Shown: one piece after another, positions 27,107 to 34,968 of the stretch
Layout: each line of letters begins with the position of its first letter
How positions within the stretch are numbered: position 1 is the stretch's first letter
Source: Candidatus Firestoneibacteriota bacterium
GTDB lineage: Bacteria > Oederibacteriota > D2-FULL-39-29 > CAIOVX01
Direction of reading: 5' to 3'
NCBI GenBank assembly: GCA_903894145.1
Contig: CAITPB010000255.1
Span: 1 to 43,624, forward strand
Length of the DNA: 43,624 bases
The notes under the pieces: model-generated
Database searches by the model: none
The model's input: only the letters and a program-made list of their open reading frames with translations
What the model was told of the DNA's origin: nothing
Made by a program: the position numbers and the translations under genes

Positions 27107-27363
27107 GCCTTGATCTCCCCGAATTGCTCTTCGTATTTCCTGATGTTGTCCGCGAGCGCGGCGGCAAAATTCTTCATATGGGAAGGCGAGGTTATTATCC
27201 TGGCGCTGACCTTGTTTTTGCTCTGTTGCGGCAGGACAAAGGCGAAATCTATCATGAACTCCGCGGGAGTATGAGCGATTGCCGCAAAATTTGCGTACAT
27301 GCCCCTGGCTGTTGCTTCATCTATGTCCAGGTTTATAGGTGAATTTCCGTTGCCTCCTGCCAT
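27103..27363 (-). CDS. DUF3467 small protein
   Basis: 86 residues. The DUF3467 pattern is complete: an early INLDIDEATARGMYANFA stretch, HTPAEFMIDFAFVLP, then ARIITSPSHMKNFAAALADN and a C-terminal helix YEEQFGEIK. The family is small, soluble and of unknown function; it is often found beside housekeeping genes in anaerobic bacteria. It overlaps birA by four bases, so the two are translationally coupled. Confidence 0.9.
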   Translation of the reverse strand: MAGGNGNSPINLDIDEATARGMYANFAAIAHTPAEFMIDFAFVLPQQSKNKVSARIITSPSHMKNFAAALADNIRKYEEQFGEIKA

Positions 27364-27395
27364 AATGCCTCCTGAATAGTTTTTGGGCCTTAAAC

Positions 27396-28454
27396 TTAGA
27401 CCGCCCTTTGTCTGTTAATTTTCCAGATTTCCCTAACCTGTTCCCCGCCGGACACATAGACATTATCATATAAATTGACGGTAGTGCAACAATGGCTTGG
27501 CAATATCTTTATCCTGTCTCCAGGCATAAGAGAGCCCTGCGCCAACTTAAGTCTTGTGTGCTCTTCGTTCAGGTTCTCAATGCTTCCTGTTTTATCAAGC
27601 AACAGAGGCATGCCGTTCTCCGTCGTCAAGGCCTTGCGCCCCGCGTCAGCTGTGTACTCCCCTTTTCCTCTGGAGGCAAGGATTGTCGCGTGCACGCACA
27701 ATGAGGGAATAAATTCTTTCTTTATTGCCAGGTATTTAGTATCCATAAAAACATATGACCCGGGCTGAATATCCGTTATGTCTGAATTCCTGCCGGTAAG
27801 GTCATAAGTACCGGTGCCGCCGCCGGAGACAATTCCGCATTTAATATTAATCCCGGAAAGCAGTCTTTTCGTTCCGACAAGCAGTTCCATAGCGGCTGCC
27901 GCCGTTTTTTTCCTTTCTTCCGGATCGGAAAGCAGCACGGCATGCCCCTCATAGCCCTGCAGTCCTTTGAATTCAATATTTGGACAGGCCAGGACCTTTT
28001 TTACAAAATGAACGGCATCCTCTCCGGGTTTTCTCCCGGCCCGGTTCAGGCCTATGTCAACCTCGACCAACACTTTTAATTTAACTCCTGCCGCTCCGGC
28101 GAGCTTGTCAAGCAGCCTGAGGTTATTTTCCGAATCGACACAGAGCAGGACTTCGGAAGCAATGTCGCAAAGATTTAGAAATCTTTTTATCTTAGCCTGC
28201 TCAATCAGTTGGTTCGCGAGCAGCACGCTTTTGATTCCGCCTTTGACCAGAGCTTCCGCTTCATCTATAGTCTGCGCGGTAATTCCCACGGCTCCGGCTT
28301 TCATCTGCAGGCTGGCAATCTCAAGACATTTGTGGGTTTTAAAATGCGGCCTGATGCCGACATGGTTCTTCCTGCCGAAATCAGCCATCAGTTTAATGTT
28401 TTGCTTTAGCAGTTCAAGGTCCAGTACCAGAGCAGGCGTTACGATTTCGTTCAT
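27396..28454 (-). CDS. DSD1-family PLP enzyme (D-threonine aldolase / D-serine dehydratase-like)
   Basis: 352 residues with an alanine racemase-like barrel. The PLP lysine lies in the N-terminal RPHFKTHK motif. EVDIGLNRAGRKPGE, FKGLQGYEGHA and IVSGGGTGTYDLTG are the phosphate and pocket motifs. The C-terminal PSHCCTTVNLYD supplies the His-x-Cys metal ligands characteristic of D-threonine aldolase and D-serine dehydratase. Substrate (D-threonine, D-serine or another beta-hydroxy D-amino acid) cannot be decided. It overlaps pfpI by four bases, so the two are coupled. Confidence 0.88.
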   Translation of the reverse strand: MNEIVTPALVLDLELLKQNIKLMADFGRKNHVGIRPHFKTHKCLEIASLQMKAGAVGITAQTIDEAEALVKGGIKSVLLANQLIEQAKIKRFLNLCDIASEVLLCVDSENNLRLLDKLAGAAGVKLKVLVEVDIGLNRAGRKPGEDAVHFVKKVLACPNIEFKGLQGYEGHAVLLSDPEERKKTAAAAMELLVGTKRLLSGINIKCGIVSGGGTGTYDLTGRNSDITDIQPGSYVFMDTKYLAIKKEFIPSLCVHATILASRGKGEYTADAGRKALTTENGMPLLLDKTGSIENLNEEHTRLKLAQGSLMPGDRIKILPSHCCTTVNLYDNVYVSGGEQVREIWKINRQRAV

Positions 28455-28975
28455 TTTTGCTCCAGGGCGGCTATAACAGCCCTGCAGAAGGCCGGCAGGT
28501 CATCCGGATTTCTTGAGGTTATGAGGTTGCCGTCAATTGCAACTTCTTTGTCCACAAAATTCGCGCCTGCGGCGGCCATATCATCTTTTATGGCCATGAA
28601 AGCCGTCGCGGTTTTCCCTTTTAGGATACCGGCGGAAACCAGCACCGAGCCCGCGTGGCAGATTGCGGCGATTACTTTACCCGCTTTAAAAGCGTCTGAC
28701 ACGAGCTTGACCGGCGCTTTGAAGCGCCTGATGAAATCGGGGGCCCAGCCGCCGGGAATTATTACGGCGTCAACGTTCTTGAAATCAACTTTATCAGCCG
28801 TGGTTGTCGTCTTTACCGGATAGCCGAACTTTCCGTGATAGAGTTCCGCGCTTCCGGTTCCCGCGACTATCACTTCGGCGCCTTCTTCCTTGAACCTATA
28901 GTACGGATACATTACTTCCATGTCCTGGAACTGCTCGGCGACAAGAATTACAACCCGTTTTCCTGTTAGAGACAT
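28451..28975 (-). CDS. DJ-1/PfpI family protein
   Basis: 174 residues, the length of PfpI-like proteins. The nucleophile elbow AAICHAGSVLVSAG carries the conserved Cys-His, preceded by VDAVIIPGGWAPDF with the Gly-Gly-x-x-P loop. The end, LITSRNPDDLPAF, fits the subgroup of PfpI/YhbO proteins. Members include intracellular peptidases, deglycases and chaperones; the exact activity here is unknown. GAGGAGGC before the ATG is a strong ribosome site. The upstream spacer is filled by repeat copy R2. It heads the operon to trxA. Confidence 0.93.
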   Translation of the reverse strand: MSLTGKRVVILVAEQFQDMEVMYPYYRFKEEGAEVIVAGTGSAELYHGKFGYPVKTTTTADKVDFKNVDAVIIPGGWAPDFIRRFKAPVKLVSDAFKAGKVIAAICHAGSVLVSAGILKGKTATAFMAIKDDMAAAGANFVDKEVAIDGNLITSRNPDDLPAFCRAVIAALEQK

Positions 28976-28989
28976 AAAGCCTCCTCATT

Positions 28990-29135
28990 AATCAAATCTC
29001 AAATCACAAGCACCAAACCCCAAATAAAAACAAAAAAAACAAACCACAAACTGACCCTATAATTACTTGTATTTTATCCTTTTTTGTTCTTTGGTGCTTA
29101 TCTGGCGCTTGGTGCTTGTTATTTGGTGCTTGTTT
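28990..29135. repeat. A-rich inverted-arm intergenic repeat, copy R2
   Basis: The left arm has AAATCTCAAATCACAAGC and CACCAAACCCCAAATAAA. The right arm is its complement in kind, with TTTGGTGCTTATCTGGCGC and TTGGTGCTTGTTATTTGG. The AAGCACCAA word occurs once on the left and three times inverted on the right. The region can fold into a long hairpin with a T-rich right side. It starts at the UroD-like stop codon and ends before the pfpI ribosome site. It shares its words with copy R1 near 0.6 kb. Confidence 0.75.
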
Positions 29136-29137
29136 TA

Positions 29138-30208
29138 TTAATACTTACCCAATTCCTTCGCCAGCCTCATAAACTCCTGAAACTGCGTCAGGGACACGCT
29201 GTCAGGAATAGAATGATCGGTTGCGACAATATAGCCGCCGTTCTTTTTCATCATCGGAATTAAGTGCCGCATTTCGTCCCACATCACCTGCGGTATTTTG
29301 TAGGACATCGCGTTTAGCCCGCCCATAAAGGTCAGCTTATCGCCAAACTCTTTCTTGAGCTTCTCCGGATCCATGCCGGCCTTGACTTCAAGCGGATTGA
29401 GAATATCAAGACCCATTCCGACAAGATCCGGAACAAACGGCATTATATCTCCGCAAGAATGCAGGTGCGCTTTCATTCCGTTGGCATGCGCGAAATCGAT
29501 GCATTGCTTGTGGAAAGGTTTGAGCAGTTCGCGGTACATGTCCAATGAGAAAAACTGATTGTACTTGTAGCCCATATCATCATACCAGAATACTTCGTCA
29601 AACTTATAGCCTTCGTCCAGAATGAGCTTTATCTGGCTCAGGTTCAGTTCAAGGTGTGTCTTAAACATATCCTGCATCCATTCAGGGTCCTCAACGAGCG
29701 CCATAAGAACCCGCTCCGTGCCTACCATCCATGAATGCGTCACATCAAATCCAAACCAGTTTACAAGCCCCATCCAGGCCCCTGCTTCCCGGTTCTTCTT
29801 ATAATTGGTCTTCAAATAACCCCATTCTATACGGTCCCTTGACGGCGTCATCCGCGCCTTTGCTTTTTCCCACGCATCGCGCGAGGTTATTGTAAAGTCA
29901 ATAAACTCGGGGGTGCTGCCGGCGTGCTTCCAGTTTTTCATAGTAACGCCCCATTTTGATTTCTTTATTATGTATTCCTCAGTTTCTTCAACCACTTCCT
30001 GCGGGTAACTCGGTGAATTGTCACAGATATGCCAGCGGCAGTATTTGTCCATACCAAAGAAGTCCTGAAAATCAGCGCCTTTCGGCATGCCTTCCCTTTC
30101 CCATCTCTCTACGGCTGTCGGCCAGGGATTGTCGATTATCGGGCAACGGTCAGCTTCCTTATGTTCAACTATCAATTTCACTCTCTCTCTTGTTGTCAGT
30201 TCTTTCAT
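29138..30208 (-). CDS. Uroporphyrinogen decarboxylase-like (UroD/MtaA superfamily) protein
   Basis: 356 residues. The family shape is clear: TTRERVKLIVEHKEADRCPI at the N-terminus, the central WYDDMGYKYNQFFSLDMYRE segment, and HLHSCGDIMPFVPDLVGMG with the His-x-Cys zinc motif of the MtaA/CmuA corrinoid methyltransferase branch. At the C-terminal end the usual distal Cys is missing and the text reads VATDHSIPDSVSL. It is therefore neither a housekeeping HemE nor a textbook MtaA. Such paralogues are numerous in uncultivated diderms and of unknown substrate. It follows a DUF401 permease by 9 bases, so transport and a methyl-transfer-like or lyase step may be linked. Confidence 0.85.
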   Translation of the reverse strand: MKELTTRERVKLIVEHKEADRCPIIDNPWPTAVERWEREGMPKGADFQDFFGMDKYCRWHICDNSPSYPQEVVEETEEYIIKKSKWGVTMKNWKHAGSTPEFIDFTITSRDAWEKAKARMTPSRDRIEWGYLKTNYKKNREAGAWMGLVNWFGFDVTHSWMVGTERVLMALVEDPEWMQDMFKTHLELNLSQIKLILDEGYKFDEVFWYDDMGYKYNQFFSLDMYRELLKPFHKQCIDFAHANGMKAHLHSCGDIMPFVPDLVGMGLDILNPLEVKAGMDPEKLKKEFGDKLTFMGGLNAMSYKIPQVMWDEMRHLIPMMKKNGGYIVATDHSIPDSVSLTQFQEFMRLAKELGKY

Positions 30209-30217
30209 GGGAAACTC

Positions 30218-31486
30218 CTATAATGCCGAATGTTTTAGTAATGCCAGGCAGAATGCTATTGCCGGCAGGAACGGAACTAGCATAAAAAGGTAAGGATAGC
30301 TTTCAGTAATCTCAACCTCAAAATACCCGCAAGATAGAACATAACACAGGTGCACGGGTGAAAGCAACACTCCGGCATAACCGCTGATAAAAGCGAAGGA
30401 AAGCATCGGGATGTTTATGGAAGCCCCCTGCGCGAGGAACGGCAGTATGAGCGGGAAGGTAATGCCCACATAGGCCTGTACCACGCCGGTTAGAAGTCCC
30501 GCGGTAAAAGGCAGAGCGAAGACCACCAATAGCGGGCTTATCCCGGCGAAAATGAAATATTGATTCAGTTCGGTTATGGCGCCGGAGATATCCAGCATAT
30601 TCTTAAAATACATTACCCCGAATATCAGCAGGAGTATTTCCGGGGAAAGCGCTCTTTTCAGCAGTCCGGGCAGCAGTTTAAGCTCCATCCTGTAACTTAA
30701 CTGCATTGTGATTATCACGGCAAGCAGCGCCGGAATAAAAAGCCTGTTGTTTAACAGGACCGCGGCGGCAATGAAGAGCACAGGCAGAGTTCCTTCCAGC
30801 AGGTTAAGAATATGAGCCTTAAGGCTGTTGCCGTCTTTTGGCATGTCAGCGGGTTTTGGCACCTTATGGAAGGAAACAAACCAGCCCGCGGCCAGCATAA
30901 AGACCACGAGCGGCCACTGGCAGGAAACAAGAGATACAATGGCCACTCCAGTAATTGCCGAGGCCAAAAGCAATCCCGGGTAAAGCGGAAGTATCGGTTC
31001 CCAGATATGCCTGAACCAGTAATTTGCGAAGGCTTTTTTTGAGGCCTTCATATAGGAGCCCTTTAGAGCTTCTCCGACCATCGGAGCCGAAAATCTCGCG
31101 CCTCCGGCGGAGGGCAAGACCCCAAGAAGCACGGGAAAGAAGACCGCCACTTTTCTTGGGTCGCGGAGAAGGTGCCCTGCTGAAGCTATCATCCTGTCGA
31201 AAACTCCCGCCTTTCTCATAACAGATTCAAGCAGGCCGATGAGGTAAAGAATCAGCATAAGTTCCACGGTTATGAAAGAGCCGGTCTTAGGGTCCGGCTC
31301 AAAGACGGTGCGCAGAATATTGCGGAAGATTTCGACCGGGTCAATACGGAACATCAAAACAAGGAAGAACGCGGAGATAACGAGCGAAAGTCCAAGAGAG
31401 AGTTTTAAGCGCAACGCAAGGATTATCAGGACAAAGATGAAACCTACCTTGAAGATTATCCAGAAGTCGGGAGCGGCAACCGGCAT
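30218..31486 (-). CDS. DUF401 family multi-spanning membrane protein (putative permease)
   Basis: 422 residues with roughly ten hydrophobic helices. The N-terminal half contains the DUF401 block: SGLLESVMRKAG-like helix end, LLGVLPSAGGARFSAPMVGE, NYWFRHIWEPILPLYPG. The second half repeats the pattern with GLLTGVVQAYVGITFPLI and SGYAGVLLSPVHLCYVLS, implying an inverted duplication like anion/carboxylate (CitMHS/GntP-like) carriers. Substrate is not known for the family. It starts three bases after argS and precedes the UroD-like gene by 9 bases. Confidence 0.88.
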   Translation of the reverse strand: MPVAAPDFWIIFKVGFIFVLIILALRLKLSLGLSLVISAFFLVLMFRIDPVEIFRNILRTVFEPDPKTGSFITVELMLILYLIGLLESVMRKAGVFDRMIASAGHLLRDPRKVAVFFPVLLGVLPSAGGARFSAPMVGEALKGSYMKASKKAFANYWFRHIWEPILPLYPGLLLASAITGVAIVSLVSCQWPLVVFMLAAGWFVSFHKVPKPADMPKDGNSLKAHILNLLEGTLPVLFIAAAVLLNNRLFIPALLAVIITMQLSYRMELKLLPGLLKRALSPEILLLIFGVMYFKNMLDISGAITELNQYFIFAGISPLLVVFALPFTAGLLTGVVQAYVGITFPLILPFLAQGASINIPMLSFAFISGYAGVLLSPVHLCYVLSCGYFEVEITESYPYLFMLVPFLPAIAFCLALLKHSAL

Positions 31487-31489
31487 GGA

Positions 31490-33202
31490 CTACATCCTTG
31501 ACGGGGCTGATACACCAAGCAGGTCCAAACCCCTCTTGATAACTTTGCGCACGGCGTTGATTAGAACAAGCCTTGCAAGCGAAAGTTCCCTGTCTTCGGT
31601 GACAACCCTGTGCTTATTATAGAAAGAATGGAACAGCCCTGCAAGCTCCTCAAGGTACTTTGGCACCAGGTGCGGGGAGCTTTCCAGCGCGGCGTGAAGC
31701 AGCGTATCCGGGAGATTGTTTATCTTTTTCAGCAGTTCCAGCTCTTCCGGTTCCTTTAGCAGCGAAAGATTCACTTCGGACGCCTTCTTGGGTTCTATTC
31801 CCGAGACTTTCGCGTGCTCAACGACATTGAAGATTCTCGCGTGAGCGTACTGCACATAATACACAGGATTCTCATCAGTGTGTTTTTTTGCCAGGTCCAT
31901 GTCAAAATCCAGGTGACTTTCCAGGCTGCGCCGCAGAAAGAAATACTTTGCCGCGTCCGGCCCGACATCCTCAACGAGTTCGTCCATAGTAATAAAACTG
32001 CCTTTGCGCTTGCTCATCTTGAACGGCTGTCCGTCCTTAATGAGATTTACCTGCTGGGCAATAAGCACCTGAAAGTCCTCGGCTTTATGGCCGAGAGCCA
32101 TAACAGCGGCTCTCATCCTCGGTATGTACCCGTGGTGGTCAGGACCCCAGATATTTATCAGTTTGTCGGCCCTGTCGAATTTCTCCTTATGATAGGCAAT
32201 GTCGGCCGACAGGTAGGTAAGCTCGCCGTCTTTCTTGATAAGCACCCTGTCCTTGTCATCCCCGGCGTTTACCGCGGTCGACATAAACCAGACAGCGCCG
32301 TCCTCTTCCTTGAGCAATCCTTTCCCGGCGAGTATTGCCGCGGTCTCTTTGACTTTGTTGTTTGCCGGATAGCGCTTCAAGACTTCCAAATCAGGGAGCT
32401 TTTTTTCTTCCGGCGCGTGAAGCAGGAGTTCGGAGTACCACAAATCGAATTCCACGCCGTAGGAAGAAAGGCTTTTTGCCTGATCCATAACCATCCAGGC
32501 AAGACCTTTGTGCTTGAATATTTTAATCCTTTCCTCTTCCGGGAAAACAAAATATTTATCCCCGTCTTCGTTCTTAATTCTTCCGGCAAGCTCTTTCACG
32601 TATTCCCCGGCGTAACAATCTTCAGGGAAAACAATCTTTTTGCCGAATAGTTCTTCATAGCGAAGGCTTATTGATTTTCCAAATATATTGGTCTGATTCC
32701 CGACATCGTTGATGTAAAACTCTTTTGTGACAGAAAACCCCGCATTCTTCAGTAAATTGGCCAGGCAATTCCCTACGGCGGCTGCCCGCGCGTTCACAAC
32801 ATTTAGAGGCCCTACCGGATTTGCGCTGACAAATTCAATGTTTATCCTGACACCCTTGCCGGCTGCTGAAGAGGCAAAATTCTCGCTTTCATCGACCTTG
32901 AGGAGCAGGTCAAAGAGATGTCCTTCGCTCAGGAAAAAATTTATAAAACCGGCGCCTGCTATCTCGGCTTTTGAAACCATTGTTTTATCAATTTCAAGGC
33001 GCGCGAGTATCTTCTCCGCGGCTTCGCGGGGATTCAGTTTGGCTCGCTTCGCAATCTGCATAACGAAATTGGTCGACAGGTCCCCGAACTTCCCGTGCCT
33101 GGGGACATCGAAGCCGATCTCTACGCCTTCCGGGTCAAACCCCGCTTCACTTGCGGCTTTTTTTAGCGCGTTTTTTAGGTTTTGCCTTACTTTTTCCAGC
33201 AT
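31490..33202 (-). CDS. argS: Arginyl-tRNA synthetase with altered HIGH signature
   Basis: 570 residues. The Add-1 tRNA-binding domain is at about 1-90, then the class I Rossmann core, and a C-terminal DALR anticodon domain with YYVQYAHARIFNV. The KMSKS motif reads FKMSKRKGSFITMDELVEDVG and WGPDHHGYIPRM is intact. In the HIGH signature the usual P-T-G-P-L-H-V-G-H reads PVGPLNVVNARAA (bases 32792-32803 encode NVVN). The class I histidines are thus both Asn. The reading is clear and in frame, and the gene is otherwise complete. The product charges tRNA-Arg. It overlaps rsfS by 56 bases, and AAAGGAG lies 13 bases before the ATG. Confidence 0.95.
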   Translation of the reverse strand: MLEKVRQNLKNALKKAASEAGFDPEGVEIGFDVPRHGKFGDLSTNFVMQIAKRAKLNPREAAEKILARLEIDKTMVSKAEIAGAGFINFFLSEGHLFDLLLKVDESENFASSAAGKGVRINIEFVSANPVGPLNVVNARAAAVGNCLANLLKNAGFSVTKEFYINDVGNQTNIFGKSISLRYEELFGKKIVFPEDCYAGEYVKELAGRIKNEDGDKYFVFPEEERIKIFKHKGLAWMVMDQAKSLSSYGVEFDLWYSELLLHAPEEKKLPDLEVLKRYPANNKVKETAAILAGKGLLKEEDGAVWFMSTAVNAGDDKDRVLIKKDGELTYLSADIAYHKEKFDRADKLINIWGPDHHGYIPRMRAAVMALGHKAEDFQVLIAQQVNLIKDGQPFKMSKRKGSFITMDELVEDVGPDAAKYFFLRRSLESHLDFDMDLAKKHTDENPVYYVQYAHARIFNVVEHAKVSGIEPKKASEVNLSLLKEPEELELLKKINNLPDTLLHAALESSPHLVPKYLEELAGLFHSFYNKHRVVTEDRELSLARLVLINAVRKVIKRGLDLLGVSAPSRM

Positions 33203-33551
33203 CTTTTTTCTTTGTCTCCTTTAGAAATAATGCGTCGCCCCAGAGCCGCTCGAGCGCGTAAAACTCCCTCGTAGTCTGTTCAAAAACATGCACGACGACA
33301 TCGCTGTAATCAAGCAGAGACCAGTTGCTGCCGCGGTCCTGCTCGCGATGCGTAGCCCAAACACCTTCGCGCCTAAGTTCCTTTTCTATATTATCAGCGA
33401 TAGCTTCACAATGCGGAGACGAGTCCCCGCTAATTATCACAAAATAATCCGCGATGTAATTGAGGCCTTTCAGGTCCAGTATGGAAATATTTTCGCCTTT
33501 CTTGTCGTCCGCGAGTTCGACGATCCTGTCAACAAGCTTTTTGCCTTCCAT
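33147..33551 (-). CDS. rsfS: Ribosomal silencing factor RsfS
   Basis: 134 residues. The RsfS core is at about 1-110: DKKGENISILDLKGLNYIAD, FVIISGDSSPHCEAIADNIE, SNWSLLDYSDVVVHVFEQTT and FYALERLWGDA. RsfS binds uL14 and blocks subunit joining in starvation. A Lys-rich tail of about 22 residues (KKKDAGKSKAKPKKR and more) follows the conserved core and is encoded in the 56 bases shared with argS. The ATG shares one base with the LCP stop (TAATG). It belongs to the nadD-yqeK-LCP-rsfS operon. Confidence 0.95.
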   Translation of the reverse strand: MEGKKLVDRIVELADDKKGENISILDLKGLNYIADYFVIISGDSSPHCEAIADNIEKELRREGVWATHREQDRGSNWSLLDYSDVVVHVFEQTTREFYALERLWGDALFLKETKKKDAGKSKAKPKKRAKKSRK

Positions 33552-34402
33552 TATTCCTCCTTGAATTGCTGCTGTTTTCTAAGCGCGGTTCTTGTTTCCC
33601 GCGTGTCGGTTTTCCAGTAACTTTTCCCGCTGACACTAACCGGCTCCCCGGGGAGGGTCAGCATCCTTGCGTCGCTCAGGCTGTAGTTTTTGAAAACACC
33701 GTAGAGCCTCAGAATTGTTTCCACGGGGACATTTGTTTTCAAATTCCTTTTAACTATTGAATACACCCTGGGAATTTTCTCGAGAGTCAGGTGCGTCTTT
33801 GCCTTGTCCAGAAACGCCGCCATAAACTTTTGCTGGCGCTCTATCCGCCCGATATCCGCTAACGGGTCGCTCCTGAACCGCAGGTATTTAACGGCCGCCT
33901 TTCCGTCAAGTTTTTGAAGCCCGGGCTTAAAATCAATATAGAGTCCGCCGGCAACATCGGTATAATGCATATTTTTCTTTATCTCAATTTTGATTCCGCC
34001 GAAAAGATCGACCAGCTCTTCTACAGCGCCGTAATCAACAAGAAAATAGTATGGAATAGAAAGCCCGGTGAGGCGCTCAACTTCTTTCCTGACTTCGTCC
34101 GCAGCGGCCGCGTGCCCGCTCTTAATGAAAACGGAAGCGTAGATGGTGTTTATCTTCATGTCGCGCCCACCGTATTTCACCAGGGTGTCCCTGGGGACAG
34201 AGAAGAGGGTTATCTTCACCGCCTTCACATCAATTATCGCCGCCATAATCGTATCGGAGTGCCGGCTGTTCTTCTCAACCTCATCGACGCCCAGCAGCAG
34301 AATATTCGAAAAGCTCTCTTTGGCCGTGAAATAATACCGGCTGACAACCGCCGTTCCGGCCAGAAGCGCGACTATGACCAACCATTTTATCAACTTGAGC
34401 AT
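33551..34402 (-). CDS. LCP (LytR-CpsA-Psr) family envelope protein
   Basis: 283 residues. A short cytoplasmic start and one membrane helix (about 5-25) are followed by the LCP domain: ILLLGVDEVEKNSRHSDTI, LFSVPRDTLVKYGGRDMKI with the key Arg and Asp, LVDLFGGIKIEI, DGKAAVKYLRFRSD and GRIERQQKFM with the second Arg. LCP proteins transfer glycopolymers to cell-wall peptidoglycan; in diderms the acceptor is less clear. The ATG overlaps yqeK by 13 bases. It lies between yqeK and rsfS, an order seen in several phyla. No C-terminal LytR domain is present. Confidence 0.93.
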   Translation of the reverse strand: MLKLIKWLVIVALLAGTAVVSRYYFTAKESFSNILLLGVDEVEKNSRHSDTIMAAIIDVKAVKITLFSVPRDTLVKYGGRDMKINTIYASVFIKSGHAAAADEVRKEVERLTGLSIPYYFLVDYGAVEELVDLFGGIKIEIKKNMHYTDVAGGLYIDFKPGLQKLDGKAAVKYLRFRSDPLADIGRIERQQKFMAAFLDKAKTHLTLEKIPRVYSIVKRNLKTNVPVETILRLYGVFKNYSLSDARMLTLPGEPVSVSGKSYWKTDTRETRTALRKQQQFKEE

Positions 34403-34968
34403 TTTTTTACAAATGATTCCAACACTTTCACCGACAGGGGATGAAGTTTCTTGCCTTTGCGGGCTATATAGGTGAAATTGTTCGCCAGGGCCAGGACCAT
34501 TGCGGCATCAAGGTCTTCGCGTGAGATGGCGCGCAACTCAGCTACACCCTTATACGAGCGGCCCGGCTCTATCTTATCGGCCAGGAAGACAGCCTTGCTT
34601 AAACCGTCCATTTGAGGGCTTCCTGTCACATGATTCCTTATTGCCTTGAGTACCGAGGGATCCTTAACTTTAAAAACGCGCCTCGCGACCTCTTCCCCCG
34701 CTTTCGCGTGCCAGAGCGCCGGGATATTTTTCTCTTCGTCGCTATAACTTATATAGCGGAGCAGCGGGGCCACCTCCGCCGCTTTCATGTTCTTCCCCGC
34801 ATCGTGAAGCAGCCCTGCCAGTTTGGCCTTCTTTTCCGGCAGGCGGTGCCGCCTGGCAAGCCCGGCAGCAGTTTTTGAAACGCGCAGGACATGCAGGTAT
34901 TTTTCCCGCGGCAGAGACCTCTTCAGGAAAGCCTTTATCTCAGTGTTTATAGAGTTTTTCGTCGGCAA
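34390..34968 (-). CDS. yqeK: YqeK-type HD-domain hydrolase (symmetrical Ap4A hydrolase)
   Basis: 192 residues. The HD motif is complete: YLHVLRVSKTAAGLARRH with the first His, AGLLHDAGKN with the HD pair, then LWHAKAGEEVARRVF and FLADKIEPGRSY with the further metal ligands. YqeK proteins cleave diadenosine tetraphosphate to two ADP. The start is a TTG at 34968 with GGAG seven bases upstream, 29 bases inside nadD. This nadD-yqeK fusion-like overlap is the standard arrangement in many bacteria. Confidence 0.93.
   Translation of the reverse strand: MPTKNSINTEIKAFLKRSLPREKYLHVLRVSKTAAGLARRHRLPEKKAKLAGLLHDAGKNMKAAEVAPLLRYISYSDEEKNIPALWHAKAGEEVARRVFKVKDPSVLKAIRNHVTGSPQMDGLSKAVFLADKIEPGRSYKGVAELRAISREDLDAAMVLALANNFTYIARKGKKLHPLSVKVLESFVKKCSS

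Noticed and set aside
29138-30208. hemE (heme biosynthesis)
   Set aside because: The His-x-Cys motif and lack of the HemE N-terminal signature place it in the MtaA-like paralogue group, not the housekeeping decarboxylase.
31814-32650. Plus-strand open frame of 278 codons
   Set aside because: Fully antisense to argS and shows no motif; a shadow of codon bias.
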